The position numbers and the translations under genes are program-made. The notes under the pieces are model-generated. The model saw only the letters and a program-made list of their open reading frames with translations, had not been told where the DNA came from and ran no database searches. Below, piece after piece: positions 8,204-16,623 of a stretch of 39,577 nucleotides of DNA. Source of the stretch: an uncultured Actinomycetes bacterium. GTDB taxonomy: Bacteria; Actinomycetota; Acidimicrobiia; Acidimicrobiales; Ilumatobacteraceae. Within the stretch, counting starts at the first letter, position 1, and every line of letters begins with the position of its first letter. The stretch lies in assembly GCA_903872155.1 (NCBI GenBank), contig CAIQJP010000125.1:1-39577 (forward strand), in the 5' to 3' direction.

Positions 8204-8965
8204 ATGCTGAGCAACGGCACCATTGTTTCGGGCTCGCTCAGCCTGCCGCGCTACCTGGTTCAACCCGCGGGCAAAACTGAAGGTGCGCCTGGCGTGATTA
8301 TGTTGCACTCGTTTCCGTTTGGGCCCATTGACGCGCGCCATTCGGCGAGCAGTTTCCCCGAGCTGATGGATCGGCTGGCCAACGAACTGGGCTTTGCCGC
8401 GATGTGTTTTACGTTTCGCGGGTGTGGTGACAGCCCTGGTGACTTCTCACTTCAAGGTTGGGTTGATGATCTGCGGGCAGCTATTGACCATATGATTTCT
8501 GAAACAAATCCAACTGGATTGTGGCTTATTGGTTCAAATACTGGTGGTTCATTAGCCATGTGTGTGGGAGCAGATGACCCTCGCATTAAGGGTTGTGCAT
8601 TGCTCGGTCCACGAGCAGATTTTGACGACTGGGCTGCGCAGCCGAGAAAGTTTTTAGATCACTGTCGATCAGTTGGTTCGGTGCAGACTCCGCAGTTCCC
8701 TAAAGACTTTGATGAATGGACGCGTGAGTTACGTCGATTCAGACCAGTGCCAGCAGCACAACGTTTTGCCCCACGACCATTGTTGTTGTTGCATGGTGAT
8801 GATGACGAGAGTGTTCCAGCGACTGACACTCGACAATTGGCGGAAGCACATGGCGCAGCGGAGATGCGTGTTCTTGAAGGTGCTGGACATCGAATGCGCC
8901 ACGACCCGAGAGCGATGGCTGTGCTGTTCGGTTGGTTGGATCGTCAACGTTTGGATGGCGAGTAA
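8204..8965 (+). CDS. Alpha/beta hydrolase-fold protein with Asn at the nucleophile position
   Basis: 253 residues with the classic alpha/beta hydrolase order: an oxyanion strand (GVIMLHSFPFG), FRGCGDSPGDF, a nucleophile elbow, an acid (LLLLHGDDDESVP, D200) and a His (GAGHRMRHDP, H229). The elbow reads G110-S-N112-T-G114, so the position normally Ser in G-x-S-x-G is Asn; the codon is aat. Either the protein is not a hydrolase (a binding or scaffold protein), or S111 or another residue acts instead. It resembles bacterial dienelactone-hydrolase-like esterases in length. The first part of the gene looks more GC-rich than the second, a possible recombination mark. Confidence 0.85.
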   Translation: MLSNGTIVSGSLSLPRYLVQPAGKTEGAPGVIMLHSFPFGPIDARHSASSFPELMDRLANELGFAAMCFTFRGCGDSPGDFSLQGWVDDLRAAIDHMISETNPTGLWLIGSNTGGSLAMCVGADDPRIKGCALLGPRADFDDWAAQPRKFLDHCRSVGSVQTPQFPKDFDEWTRELRRFRPVPAAQRFAPRPLLLLHGDDDESVPATDTRQLAEAHGAAEMRVLEGAGHRMRHDPRAMAVLFGWLDRQRLDGE

Positions 8966-9028
8966 ATAGTATGAGTCAACCATCTACTTATCAGACTTAT
9001 TGTCAGGAACCATGGGTATTGTGAACAT

Positions 9029-11836
9029 GTGCGTCGCCGAAGATCAGAAGATAACGACGTGATGCTTTTCAAGAATTCAGTCAATGCTCGAGCTCAGTCA
9101 ATATTCGACGAGTTCTTTTATGTGAACCTGTATACCGAGGTTGAAGGCAGCGGAATTTCCCCCGTTCAGCACTTCACTCGCGCCGGGTTTGATGAAGGCC
9201 GAGACCCTTGTGCGCTTTTTGATAGCGATTGGTATCGACATAAGTATGGAATCTCACGCGATGAAAATTGCTTAGCGCATTATCTTCGCAAAGGTTATAA
9301 ACGCGGTTTTGAACCAAGCCCATATTTCAATTCAGAGTTTTATCGTTCACAAGCAAAGGACATTCCAGAGAGTATTTCTCCACTTGAACATTTCAGAACG
9401 GTTGGCTGGAAGCGACTACTTGATGTGAATCCGTTGTTTGATACGGCTTGGTATCTTGATCAATTCAATGAACCACTCGGTCTGGGTGTTATCCCGATTG
9501 AGCACTACATCACCGAAGGGTGGCGAACAGGAAATTCGCCGAACCCGATGTTCATCTCCGATTCGTATTATGAGTTGAACCAAGATGTGAAGTACTCGGA
9601 CATCAATGCTCTGCATCACTATCTAGTATGGGGCCGTCAAGAGGGTCGAACAGTTTCTGAACTGATCGACAGCGATTGGTATGTGGCGCAGTATCCCGAC
9701 GATTCGATGGTTCAGTCGTGGGGAGCGCCTGCTCACTTTGCTCGCTTTGGTTCATGCGAAGGTCGAACCATTAGCCCAGATTTATTGGCCCAACGAATTA
9801 CACAATTCGCTTGTGATCGAGCACGTCGATTACGAAATCATCTTCAGTTAGAGGGTTATGGCGACACGTCATCTGACCCATTTGATCTTGAGGCTCGACT
9901 CAACTCACTAACCTTTGCGGGCTCTACCAGCCCCCGTGTTTCGGTGATTATCCCGACCTTTAATCATTCAAAAGATGTTGTTGCGTGTCTTGAAACCATC
10001 GCAATCGCCGCTGATCAAACCGCTTATGAAGTCATAGTTGTTGACGATTGTTCATCAGCCGACGAGTCGGCACGACTTTCACGAATTCCGGGCATTCGTT
10101 ACATTCGGCATGAGACGAACCAAGGCTTCTCGGGTGCTTGCACAACTGGGGTGAATGCTTCTTATTCAGAGTTTGTCTTGTTGCTGAACAATGACACTGA
10201 AGTGTTACCTGGATGGATTGATTCGCTTGTGGTCGAGATGGATGATCATCCGTCAACGGGCGTGACTGGTTCAATGATTCTTCGGGCCAATATGCGGCTA
10301 CAAGAAGCTGGTGGCATTATTTGGTCAGATGCAACTGGAGCGCACTACGGAAGTAATGACAATCCGTGCGGTTACCAATACCGATTCCGTCGATCGGTCG
10401 ATTTCTGCTCGGGGGCGGCACTTCTCATTCGTCGTGAATTGTGGAATGCCATGGGTGGTTTTGACCAGAAATTGGCGCCGGCCTATTACGAAGATGTGGA
10501 CGTTTGCTTTAACTCACGACGACATGGTTACGAATGTGTGTATCAGCCGAGTTCGTTGATCATTCACCGTGAGGGAAGTACTCATGGATCGTCGTCATTT
10601 GGGCTGAAGCGTAAGCAGTTCGAAAACCGTCATTTACTTGTTGACAAATGGCAAGTTGAGTTACGTGGTCAAGTTGAAGCGCCTGATGTTGAAAGAGATG
10701 CGGCGACTCTTCAGGCCCGTGATCGTCGACGTGAACGACATATTTTGATTTGTGACCATCAGCAATTAGATCCAAAATCTGATGCCGGGTCAGTCCGAAT
10801 GAATTACATCTTGAAAGAATTCGCTCGACGCGACTTCGTGGTGCATTTCTTGTCGGTTAGTACTTATAAAAGTCATAGTTGGGTTGATGACATCACTCGC
10901 GCTGGCGTCGAGATTTTGAATCCAGGTGATGAGGTCGAGCAGTTTTTGCTGAAGCATCGCGATGTTCTTGAATGCATCTTCGTGTCGCGGCCAGAGGTGA
11001 TGGCTCATCTGGCTACACAAATCGCATTGAATGCTCCGCAAGTGCCACTCATTTACGACATGGTCGATGCGCATGGTATGCGGCTTCGTCGAAAAGCCGA
11101 ATTGTTTGGTGAATTTTCTGTGAAGGATGCCGAACACATTGAAAGTGTGGAATCTAAAGCGGCCCGAATGGCTGATATCACGATTGCGGTTTCTCAGAGT
11201 GATGAGCAGTACATCCAAAAACTGTGTGGCGAAAGTCTAAAAACCGCAATCATTCCGACGATCCACCCGGTTGTTGATGGTCTAGAGAAATATGAGAACA
11301 GAAAAGGAATCTTGTTTGTGGGCGGATTTCAACACGACCCCAACGTTGATGCTGTGAAATTCTTGACAATGGAAATACTTCCGCGGGTGCAGCAAAAGCT
11401 AGACCCTATTGAACTAACAATTATTGGAAGCAACGCGACTTCTGAGATTTTTGAATTACAAAGCGAGTCGGTCAATGTTCTTGGATGGGTCGAAGATCTT
11501 CTACCGCATTACAACTCGCACAAGATGGTCGTAGCACCATTGCGCTATGGGGCAGGGGTTAAAGGCAAGATTGGTGAAGCTTTGAGCCATGGGATACCCA
11601 CAGTTACTACTTCGGTGGGCGTTGAAGGTATGCCTCTCATTAACGGCCAGGACATTTTGTTTGCTGATACTGCTGATGAAATTGCTGACGCTGTCGTCAA
11701 GGTTTACAACGATGAACAATTGTGGATCTCGTTGTCGCAAAATGGCCAGCGAAAGATCGATTCACTTGTTGGCAGCGAAGCGCTACGAAAAATGGTTGAC
11801 GATCTCTTGGATCAAGTAAGCGGTCTGAAGGCTTAG
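9029..11836 (+). CDS. Bifunctional glycosyltransferase (GT2 + GT4) with six N-terminal WY...HY repeats
   Basis: 935 residues in three parts. Residues 26-248 hold six degenerate repeats of about 35 residues. A GT2 domain spans about 302-530, with PRVSVIIPTFN, VIVVDDCS, LLNNDTEV (387-392) as the metal-binding motif and YYEDVDVCF near 487-494. A GT4-like domain runs from about 570 to the end, with LFVGGFQHDPN, NVLGWVEDL and APLRYGAGVKGKIGEALSHGIPTV. The fusion can make two consecutive linkages with one protein, as in rhamnan and capsule assembly. The start is uncertain: GTG-9029 has no clear Shine-Dalgarno, while ATG-9062 has AGAAG 11 bases upstream and overlaps the stop of a 16-codon reading frame (9012-9062). 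It converges with the GSCFA gene 10 bases downstream. Confidence 0.93.
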   Translation: MRRRRSEDNDVMLFKNSVNARAQSIFDEFFYVNLYTEVEGSGISPVQHFTRAGFDEGRDPCALFDSDWYRHKYGISRDENCLAHYLRKGYKRGFEPSPYFNSEFYRSQAKDIPESISPLEHFRTVGWKRLLDVNPLFDTAWYLDQFNEPLGLGVIPIEHYITEGWRTGNSPNPMFISDSYYELNQDVKYSDINALHHYLVWGRQEGRTVSELIDSDWYVAQYPDDSMVQSWGAPAHFARFGSCEGRTISPDLLAQRITQFACDRARRLRNHLQLEGYGDTSSDPFDLEARLNSLTFAGSTSPRVSVIIPTFNHSKDVVACLETIAIAADQTAYEVIVVDDCSSADESARLSRIPGIRYIRHETNQGFSGACTTGVNASYSEFVLLLNNDTEVLPGWIDSLVVEMDDHPSTGVTGSMILRANMRLQEAGGIIWSDATGAHYGSNDNPCGYQYRFRRSVDFCSGAALLIRRELWNAMGGFDQKLAPAYYEDVDVCFNSRRHGYECVYQPSSLIIHREGSTHGSSSFGLKRKQFENRHLLVDKWQVELRGQVEAPDVERDAATLQARDRRRERHILICDHQQLDPKSDAGSVRMNYILKEFARRDFVVHFLSVSTYKSHSWVDDITRAGVEILNPGDEVEQFLLKHRDVLECIFVSRPEVMAHLATQIALNAPQVPLIYDMVDAHGMRLRRKAELFGEFSVKDAEHIESVESKAARMADITIAVSQSDEQYIQKLCGESLKTAIIPTIHPVVDGLEKYENRKGILFVGGFQHDPNVDAVKFLTMEILPRVQQKLDPIELTIIGSNATSEIFELQSESVNVLGWVEDLLPHYNSHKMVVAPLRYGAGVKGKIGEALSHGIPTVTTSVGVEGMPLINGQDILFADTADEIADAVVKVYNDEQLWISLSQNGQRKIDSLVGSEALRKMVDDLLDQVSGLKA
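9104..9772 (+). repeat. Six degenerate repeats of about 35 residues coded in the double GT
   Basis: The coded units share F-[DN]-x2-[FW]-Y-x3-[FY] at the front and [PA]-x2-H-[FY]-x2-x-G-x2-E-G-R at the end, at about residues 26-58, 64-95, 100-130, 137-170, 175-208 and 213-248. The repeats are diverged at DNA level, so they are an old protein module rather than a recent expansion. Two more copies occur at the C-terminus of the GT at 1524-2849. Confidence 0.8.
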
Positions 11837-11846
11837 TGACAAATAC

Positions 11847-12926
11847 TTATTGATCGTTTGCAGGTAGTCCTGATGCATTCAACGTATTCATGATTGTTTC
11901 TTCGTCGCACACCACATTGCGAGGCTGACTCACAACCGGTGCAGTATCGGGAACAAAGTTTGAAGAGTTGTTTGTCGATTGAAGCATGTGCTTTTCGAAA
12001 ATACGCATCACATGGTCAACGCCAACTTGACGTACCTGGCGTAGATCGGGCTCAAAATACGGAGCACCAATGGCAGAGCCAGAAATAATTTCGTACGACG
12101 GGAAATACTCAACAAATGGATACAACTTTGTGATTTCGTCGGCTGCCACGCGCAAAGTTGCTTTACTAATGGTGGTCGAAACCAAAACGTGTCTCGGTTC
12201 GAAAGTAGCGATGAGCGGCACTGGAGAGACAGTCAAAATGATCCGCAGGGTCGGGTTGAGTTTTCGCGCTTTGGCAATAAATAGATGCAAGTCAGCAATG
12301 ACTTCACTCACTCCAAAATTGATGAAGGCATACTGATCGTCTGAATAAGAGCCCCCACTCACCCCTGGGGCAACAGGGAAAATTGACCCATCGGTCTTTG
12401 AAATGAATGTCTCGGTGAGTCCGAGGGTAAACACTAAGACATCACTCTCAAGGAAGATTCGCCTGACGGCTTCAAGGTGTTCGTCACGTGATTGAACAAC
12501 TTGTTCGGGAGAGTCCCATGGCCTTGGTTCAATTTGGGGTCGGTAGGGGTCAACAAACCCACCGACTGTTTCCCATACTTGTTCGCTCGGATTGAATTCT
12601 CCGAATGCTCGATCAATCAGTTGAATGCCTTGCCGGACTGTGTAGACATTTCCGTACCGAGCTGAGAAGACTCCGTAGTTGCGCGCCGAGTTTGTTTCGT
12701 CTGAATCGTTGGGGTTGCCTTGCTCGGCAATGAAATATGAAAGTCCGCGTTTGACGAGATGGCGAGAAATGTGTTGGGCGAAGCAACTGCCCATCGTTGA
12801 GACTTGGTCACCAGGTTGAATTTGAAACTTCGCCGAGGTCATCGGGTCAAGAGCCCCTGGAGGTGTTTGTGTTACCCCAGTGTTCCAGAATTGGTGAGAA
12901 GGAAGTCCGCGATATGGATGGCTCAC
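11847..12926 (-). CDS. GSCFA domain protein
   Basis: 359 residues with the name-giving motif GSCFA at residues 46-50 (MGSCFAQHIS), then NYGVFSARYGNVYT, VFTLGLTETF and LTVSPVPLIATF. This is the GSCFA family, an SGNH-like fold in which the motif Ser and a late His (GVDHVMRIF region) would be the catalytic candidates. Members occur in capsule and exopolysaccharide loci and are thought to act on glycan ester groups, but the reaction is not established. The GTG start overlaps the stop of the upstream gene (GTGA) and is preceded by a strong GGAGGA at 12932-12937, so translation is coupled to the WcbI-like protein. Confidence 0.9.
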   Translation of the reverse strand: MSHPYRGLPSHQFWNTGVTQTPPGALDPMTSAKFQIQPGDQVSTMGSCFAQHISRHLVKRGLSYFIAEQGNPNDSDETNSARNYGVFSARYGNVYTVRQGIQLIDRAFGEFNPSEQVWETVGGFVDPYRPQIEPRPWDSPEQVVQSRDEHLEAVRRIFLESDVLVFTLGLTETFISKTDGSIFPVAPGVSGGSYSDDQYAFINFGVSEVIADLHLFIAKARKLNPTLRIILTVSPVPLIATFEPRHVLVSTTISKATLRVAADEITKLYPFVEYFPSYEIISGSAIGAPYFEPDLRQVRQVGVDHVMRIFEKHMLQSTNNSSNFVPDTAPVVSQPRNVVCDEETIMNTLNASGLPANDQ

Positions 12927-13804
12927 AATTTTCCTCCATTAACGATCGGTAATAAGACTTCGTTGTAGATCGGCCACAACAGTTCGTGACAATCAACGTC
13001 GCGTGGTTGCTGCACCTCGTATTTAGCAAACGAGCGTTGAACAAATTCTTCAAGACCAATCACCGAATGATCTTCAAGCTTCCACATGAATGCACCCTTG
13101 ATACCGAGGGCATTGGCAACTGACGGATAGACCGACCAAGAAACGCTGGCCATGAATAGTCCATCGACCATCATGTTTTCGACGGGGATGCTTTCGGTAT
13201 CAATAGTGGGATCGATCTGCTTTGCAAGTAGTCGCGCCATTTGAGCCATCGCAGGGACCTTTGGATGGTTCACCGTGTGCATGAAAGCGCCCGAACGTTG
13301 TAGTGGGATGATGAAGTCGCGGTAGTCCAAGTGTGGAAATGGAACGAAGTCGTGACGCAAGCGATCAATTGATATTTGCCAACGATCGTGGTAGCCGAGA
13401 GCGCCAAATACTTCGGGTGTGAATAGCGAGATGGTTTGTTGGGCGTTCAGGCCATGTTGCCAAGCCCACAATGCGATTGCGGAGTTATAAGGGCCAGTAG
13501 CGCTTTCTACGAGTGACCCATCACGCATCCATGCATAGACCTGATCGGGGTGAAAAGCATTGAAATAAAGCTCGGGGAAACGGCACACCCTTAAATGAGG
13601 TTTATTGATTCGCTCTAAGGCCGCCGATTGCATCCCTTCAGGACCAGAAAATAGCCATACATCGGCTTTAGAGAGTTGTTCGTCAAGGACAGAGTCATCC
13701 ACTCCTACGCGAGGTACGGGAACAATGACGTCAGCCGGTAAGAGCATCGAAAGTGCAGAGGTCAACCCCCCAGTCATGCAGTTGCTAGTAATTACTATTC
13801 GCAT
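12923..13804 (-). CDS. WcbI-like polysaccharide biosynthesis protein (putative acyltransferase)
   Basis: 293 residues from the ATG at 13802-13804. A GTG at 13825 would add seven residues but lacks a ribosome site, whereas GGAAAG precedes the ATG. The N-terminus (MRIVITSNCMTGGLTSAL) resembles the N-C-Q/M start of WcbI, a capsule protein of Burkholderia reported to bind CoA-type ligands. Other landmarks are WLFSGPEGMQ, FPELYFNAFHPDQVY and NHPKVPAMAQMARLLAKQI, the last also typical of the family. The downstream partner is a GSCFA protein, a pairing expected for a glycan acylation/deacylation step. The gene is divergent from the methyltransferase gene at 13856 across only 51 bases. Family assignment is from motif memory and moderate in certainty. 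Confidence 0.78.
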   Translation of the reverse strand: MRIVITSNCMTGGLTSALSMLLPADVIVPVPRVGVDDSVLDEQLSKADVWLFSGPEGMQSAALERINKPHLRVCRFPELYFNAFHPDQVYAWMRDGSLVESATGPYNSAIALWAWQHGLNAQQTISLFTPEVFGALGYHDRWQISIDRLRHDFVPFPHLDYRDFIIPLQRSGAFMHTVNHPKVPAMAQMARLLAKQIDPTIDTESIPVENMMVDGLFMASVSWSVYPSVANALGIKGAFMWKLEDHSVIGLEEFVQRSFAKYEVQQPRDVDCHELLWPIYNEVLLPIVNGGKL

Positions 13805-13855
13805 TTCGCTGCTTTCCGGGGACACGGGTGACGGTGCTCAATTTGCCAAAGGAAT

Positions 13856-14602
13856 ATGACTAATCTACTACTAGTGAAAAAGTGGTCGTGCGTTATATGT
13901 GGCTTTCAAAATAAAAAGTCCGAACCTTCCAGAGAAGCCATGTTGTGTGCAAAATGCAACTCAACATGGCGAGTCCGCGCAACCGCGTTGGGCGTCTTGG
14001 TTGGAACTGGTATGCCACAAGCGCCTTTTCCGGAAGTTAACCCCAATTGGTTTTGGCGCGGCGTCGGTACCAGCGATCACATGGCGTTAGCTGGGGCGCT
14101 TGCCTCAAAATTTGATTACACGAATTCTTATTATCATCGGTTCCCCCGCCTCGATTTGCTGAATGTCTCCGAAGACCAACGACGCCAGTTTGGGTTTGTC
14201 ATTTGTTCTGATGTTTTAGAACATGTGCCACCGCCGGCTGACCGAGCTCTAACCGGAATTGCTGATCTACTGGATGATCACGGTTTTGCAATTCTGTCAG
14301 TGCCTTGTGGTGGACGGGCAGTACCTACTGATGAGTATTACCCAGGTTTAGCGTCTTGGACCGAATTTAAAGATCGTGTTGAATGGGTCGACACCAACGG
14401 AGATCAGCACACCGATTATGAACCAGAGTTCCATGGTGGCGGTGGCCAGACATTGGCATTCCGACTTTGGGGGATGGGCGACTTTTGTGATCGGGTGATC
14501 GCTTCGGGATTTAAGGCAATTGGCGAGGTTCCGACCAACCCAGAATTGGGTGTACCTGAGATTGAGGATTCGGGAATATTCATCGCCCACATCGATCGCT
14601 AG
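13856..14602 (+). CDS. Zinc-ribbon class I SAM methyltransferase-like protein
   Basis: 248 residues. The N-terminus carries a zinc-ribbon pattern (C12-x2-C15 ... C31-x2-C34). The later part has the post-motif-I region of a Methyltransf_11-type enzyme (FVICSDVLEHVPPPADRALTGIADLL, then GFAILSVPC). The usual Gly-rich SAM loop is not obvious; the equivalent stretch is ALASKFDYTNSYYHRFPRLDLL, so SAM binding may be altered. AAGGA precedes the ATG. It is the first gene of a rightward AT-rich run that continues to 24231 and probably modifies a sugar made by this cassette. Confidence 0.8.
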   Translation: MTNLLLVKKWSCVICGFQNKKSEPSREAMLCAKCNSTWRVRATALGVLVGTGMPQAPFPEVNPNWFWRGVGTSDHMALAGALASKFDYTNSYYHRFPRLDLLNVSEDQRRQFGFVICSDVLEHVPPPADRALTGIADLLDDHGFAILSVPCGGRAVPTDEYYPGLASWTEFKDRVEWVDTNGDQHTDYEPEFHGGGGQTLAFRLWGMGDFCDRVIASGFKAIGEVPTNPELGVPEIEDSGIFIAHIDR

Positions 14603-14613
14603 ATTCTTAACGT

Positions 14614-15405
14614 ATGGCTACACCGCGTCAATTAACAAATGTGGTGGTTGCGCACGAAGCTGCTCTGCTTGACAGAATTGAAACCAATTGCCCGTATCAG
14701 GTTTGTGAAGTTAAAGCGGTTGATTTATCAAGTGCTGATTTACAGCCACCATGGAATTCAAATCAAATCGCTGAGGCCCGCCAGTATTTTGTCGTTGATC
14801 CGAAGGAGTTAACGACCCCTTTTGTTTCATTCTCTTCGTACCGACTACCTGAAAAAACTCTCGGTCAAGTCAGCCACCACGATATGTGCCGCCTGGTTCG
14901 GAATGCTTCAGCCACGGATGTTTACTCGCCCTATGTCATCAAGAACTCTCTGGGAAGAATGTTGAATCCAGCGGCTAATGCTGAGTCATATACATTTGGC
15001 GTAACGCCCATTCTTAATGATCTTCTCAGTCTGTGGCCCGAAGAGTTTCAAGAACTGACTAGAGATATTCAAGAACCTCGTTTTCTTCCAATGTGTAATT
15101 CGTTTTGCTGTTCTACCAAGACCTACTCAGATCTTCATGCGTTCATCGTCAAAGTCATTCAGCAAAGTTGGGAGAGAAATCAATTCAATTTTCAATGGAA
15201 AGATCAATGGACCGCGTCATATCCGGAACGAGAGGCCGGACTGCTTTTTGAACGAGCGACTGCTTATTGGTTCGCTAGTCAAACAAATTTAGAAATTCAC
15301 TGCACTAAGTGGGCTCAAAAATTCCCTCGAAAGATTCGCAACTTCCATCCGTCAATTTTGGGTTGGCGTAAATTAGGAAGTGATGATCTTGATACGACTA
15401 ACTGA
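14614..15405 (+). CDS. Possible DUF4422-like glycosyltransferase
   Basis: 263 residues, ATG start, 11 bases after the methyltransferase stop. I do not recognise it firmly. Two stretches resemble DUF4422 capsular-polysaccharide proteins: FLPMCNSFCCSTKTYSDLHAFI, which is like the N-M-F-I-M block, and REAGLLFERATAYWFAS, which is like the G-F-L-A-E-R block near the C-terminus. The final 20 residues are basic and aromatic. It lies directly upstream of UDP-galactopyranose mutase, so a Galf transferase role is a reasonable guess, but only a guess. There is no signal peptide or membrane segment. Confidence 0.7.
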   Translation: MATPRQLTNVVVAHEAALLDRIETNCPYQVCEVKAVDLSSADLQPPWNSNQIAEARQYFVVDPKELTTPFVSFSSYRLPEKTLGQVSHHDMCRLVRNASATDVYSPYVIKNSLGRMLNPAANAESYTFGVTPILNDLLSLWPEEFQELTRDIQEPRFLPMCNSFCCSTKTYSDLHAFIVKVIQQSWERNQFNFQWKDQWTASYPEREAGLLFERATAYWFASQTNLEIHCTKWAQKFPRKIRNFHPSILGWRKLGSDDLDTTN

Positions 15406-15441
15406 TATGAATACAACTCGCCAAATGAAAGCCGAATAGAT

Positions 15442-16566
15442 ATGTTCGCCGTCGTCGGTGCGGGATTCTCGGGGTCGGTCATAGCAAGGCAGTTGGCCGA
15501 AGCCGGATTTAAAGTCACTGTGTTCGAGAGTCGTAATCACGTAGCTGGCAACTGCTTCACTGAGCGTCATGAAACTGGTGTTATGAAACATGTTTATGGA
15601 CCTCACATATTTCATACGCAACATCAAGAAGTATGGGATTTCATTAATCGCTTTGGTGAAATGGTTCCCTATGTGCACAAGGTGAAGGCGACAGTTCAAG
15701 GTGAGATATTCACTCTTCCAATCAATCTGAACACAATAAATAAATTCTTTGGGCTAGATCTTTCCGAGGAAGAGGCTCAGCAGTTCTTGGCCTCAAAGAT
15801 TGACTCATCAATTAGTGATCCAGTTACATTCGTCGATCAAGCGCTTCGATTCGTTGGCCCAGAACTATACGAAGCCTTCTTTGCGGGGTATACCCGCAAG
15901 CAATGGGGTGTCGACCCTTTAGATCTCCCCGCGTCAATTCTTGCGAGATTGCCTGTTAGGTATAACGACGATGAGTCGTACTTTTCGCATCCTTATCAAG
16001 GAATTCCCAGAAATGGATACACGCCGATAGTGGAGGCCATTTTGGAACACGTGAATATCTCGGTTTTATTGGGGACAGAGTTTGATCCGCAAGATGTCAA
16101 GAAATATGACCACACGTTTTGGACCGGTCCCTTAGATGCTTTTTTCAAATATGAATTCGGAAACCTGGGCTATCGAACTCTTGATTTTGCTGAAGAGGTT
16201 CACGACGGAGATTTTCAAGGATGTGCAGTGATGAACTTCCCTGACGAAGATATTCCGATTACTCGCATTACTGAACACAAGCATTTTGCTCATTGGGAAA
16301 ATCATGACCAGACGGTGATTTATCGAGAATCAAGCCGACTCTGTGAAGAAGGCGATATTCCTTACTATCCAATTCGTCTGGTTAAAGAGATGGACGTACT
16401 AGAAAAGTATCTGAAGGTAGCCGGCGAGCAAACAAATGTGAGTTTCCTAGGAAGACTCGGAACGTATCGATATCTAGATATGGACGTCACGATTAAAGAA
16501 GCTCTAGAGCTTGCAGCGCAGGTCATCAAATCGGCGAATCATGGACAGTCAGTTAAACCTTTTTGA
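15442..16566 (+). CDS. glf: UDP-galactopyranose mutase
   Basis: FAD enzyme that interconverts UDP-Galp and UDP-Galf in the cytoplasm. At 374 residues it has the usual length. Signatures: GAGFSGSVIARQLAEAG (FAD-binding, residues 7-12 as GxGxxG), VAGNCFTE, YGPHIFHT, FAGYTRKQWGVDP, the substrate-contact region (RYNDDESYF) and TRITEHKHF. The gene is complete and intact. Its 3' end and the start of the next gene recur in decayed form about 1 kb downstream (17431-17790). Galf may feed an arabinogalactan-like or exopolysaccharide polymer. Confidence 0.97.
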   Translation: MFAVVGAGFSGSVIARQLAEAGFKVTVFESRNHVAGNCFTERHETGVMKHVYGPHIFHTQHQEVWDFINRFGEMVPYVHKVKATVQGEIFTLPINLNTINKFFGLDLSEEEAQQFLASKIDSSISDPVTFVDQALRFVGPELYEAFFAGYTRKQWGVDPLDLPASILARLPVRYNDDESYFSHPYQGIPRNGYTPIVEAILEHVNISVLLGTEFDPQDVKKYDHTFWTGPLDAFFKYEFGNLGYRTLDFAEEVHDGDFQGCAVMNFPDEDIPITRITEHKHFAHWENHDQTVIYRESSRLCEEGDIPYYPIRLVKEMDVLEKYLKVAGEQTNVSFLGRLGTYRYLDMDVTIKEALELAAQVIKSANHGQSVKPF

Positions 16567-16623
16567 GATAACACAAGATGCAATGAGACATACGTATATC
16601 TCCCCAATAGAGAGTAGTAGCAC

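Noticed and set aside
7946-8341. 131-residue minus-strand frame across the short gene and hydrolase start
   Set aside because: Basic, low-information sequence with no domain; the two plus-strand genes explain the stretch and are collinear with clean spacing.
8430-8500. Composition change within the hydrolase gene as a recombination breakpoint
   Set aside because: The shift is visible by eye only and the reading frame is continuous; too weak for a separate call.
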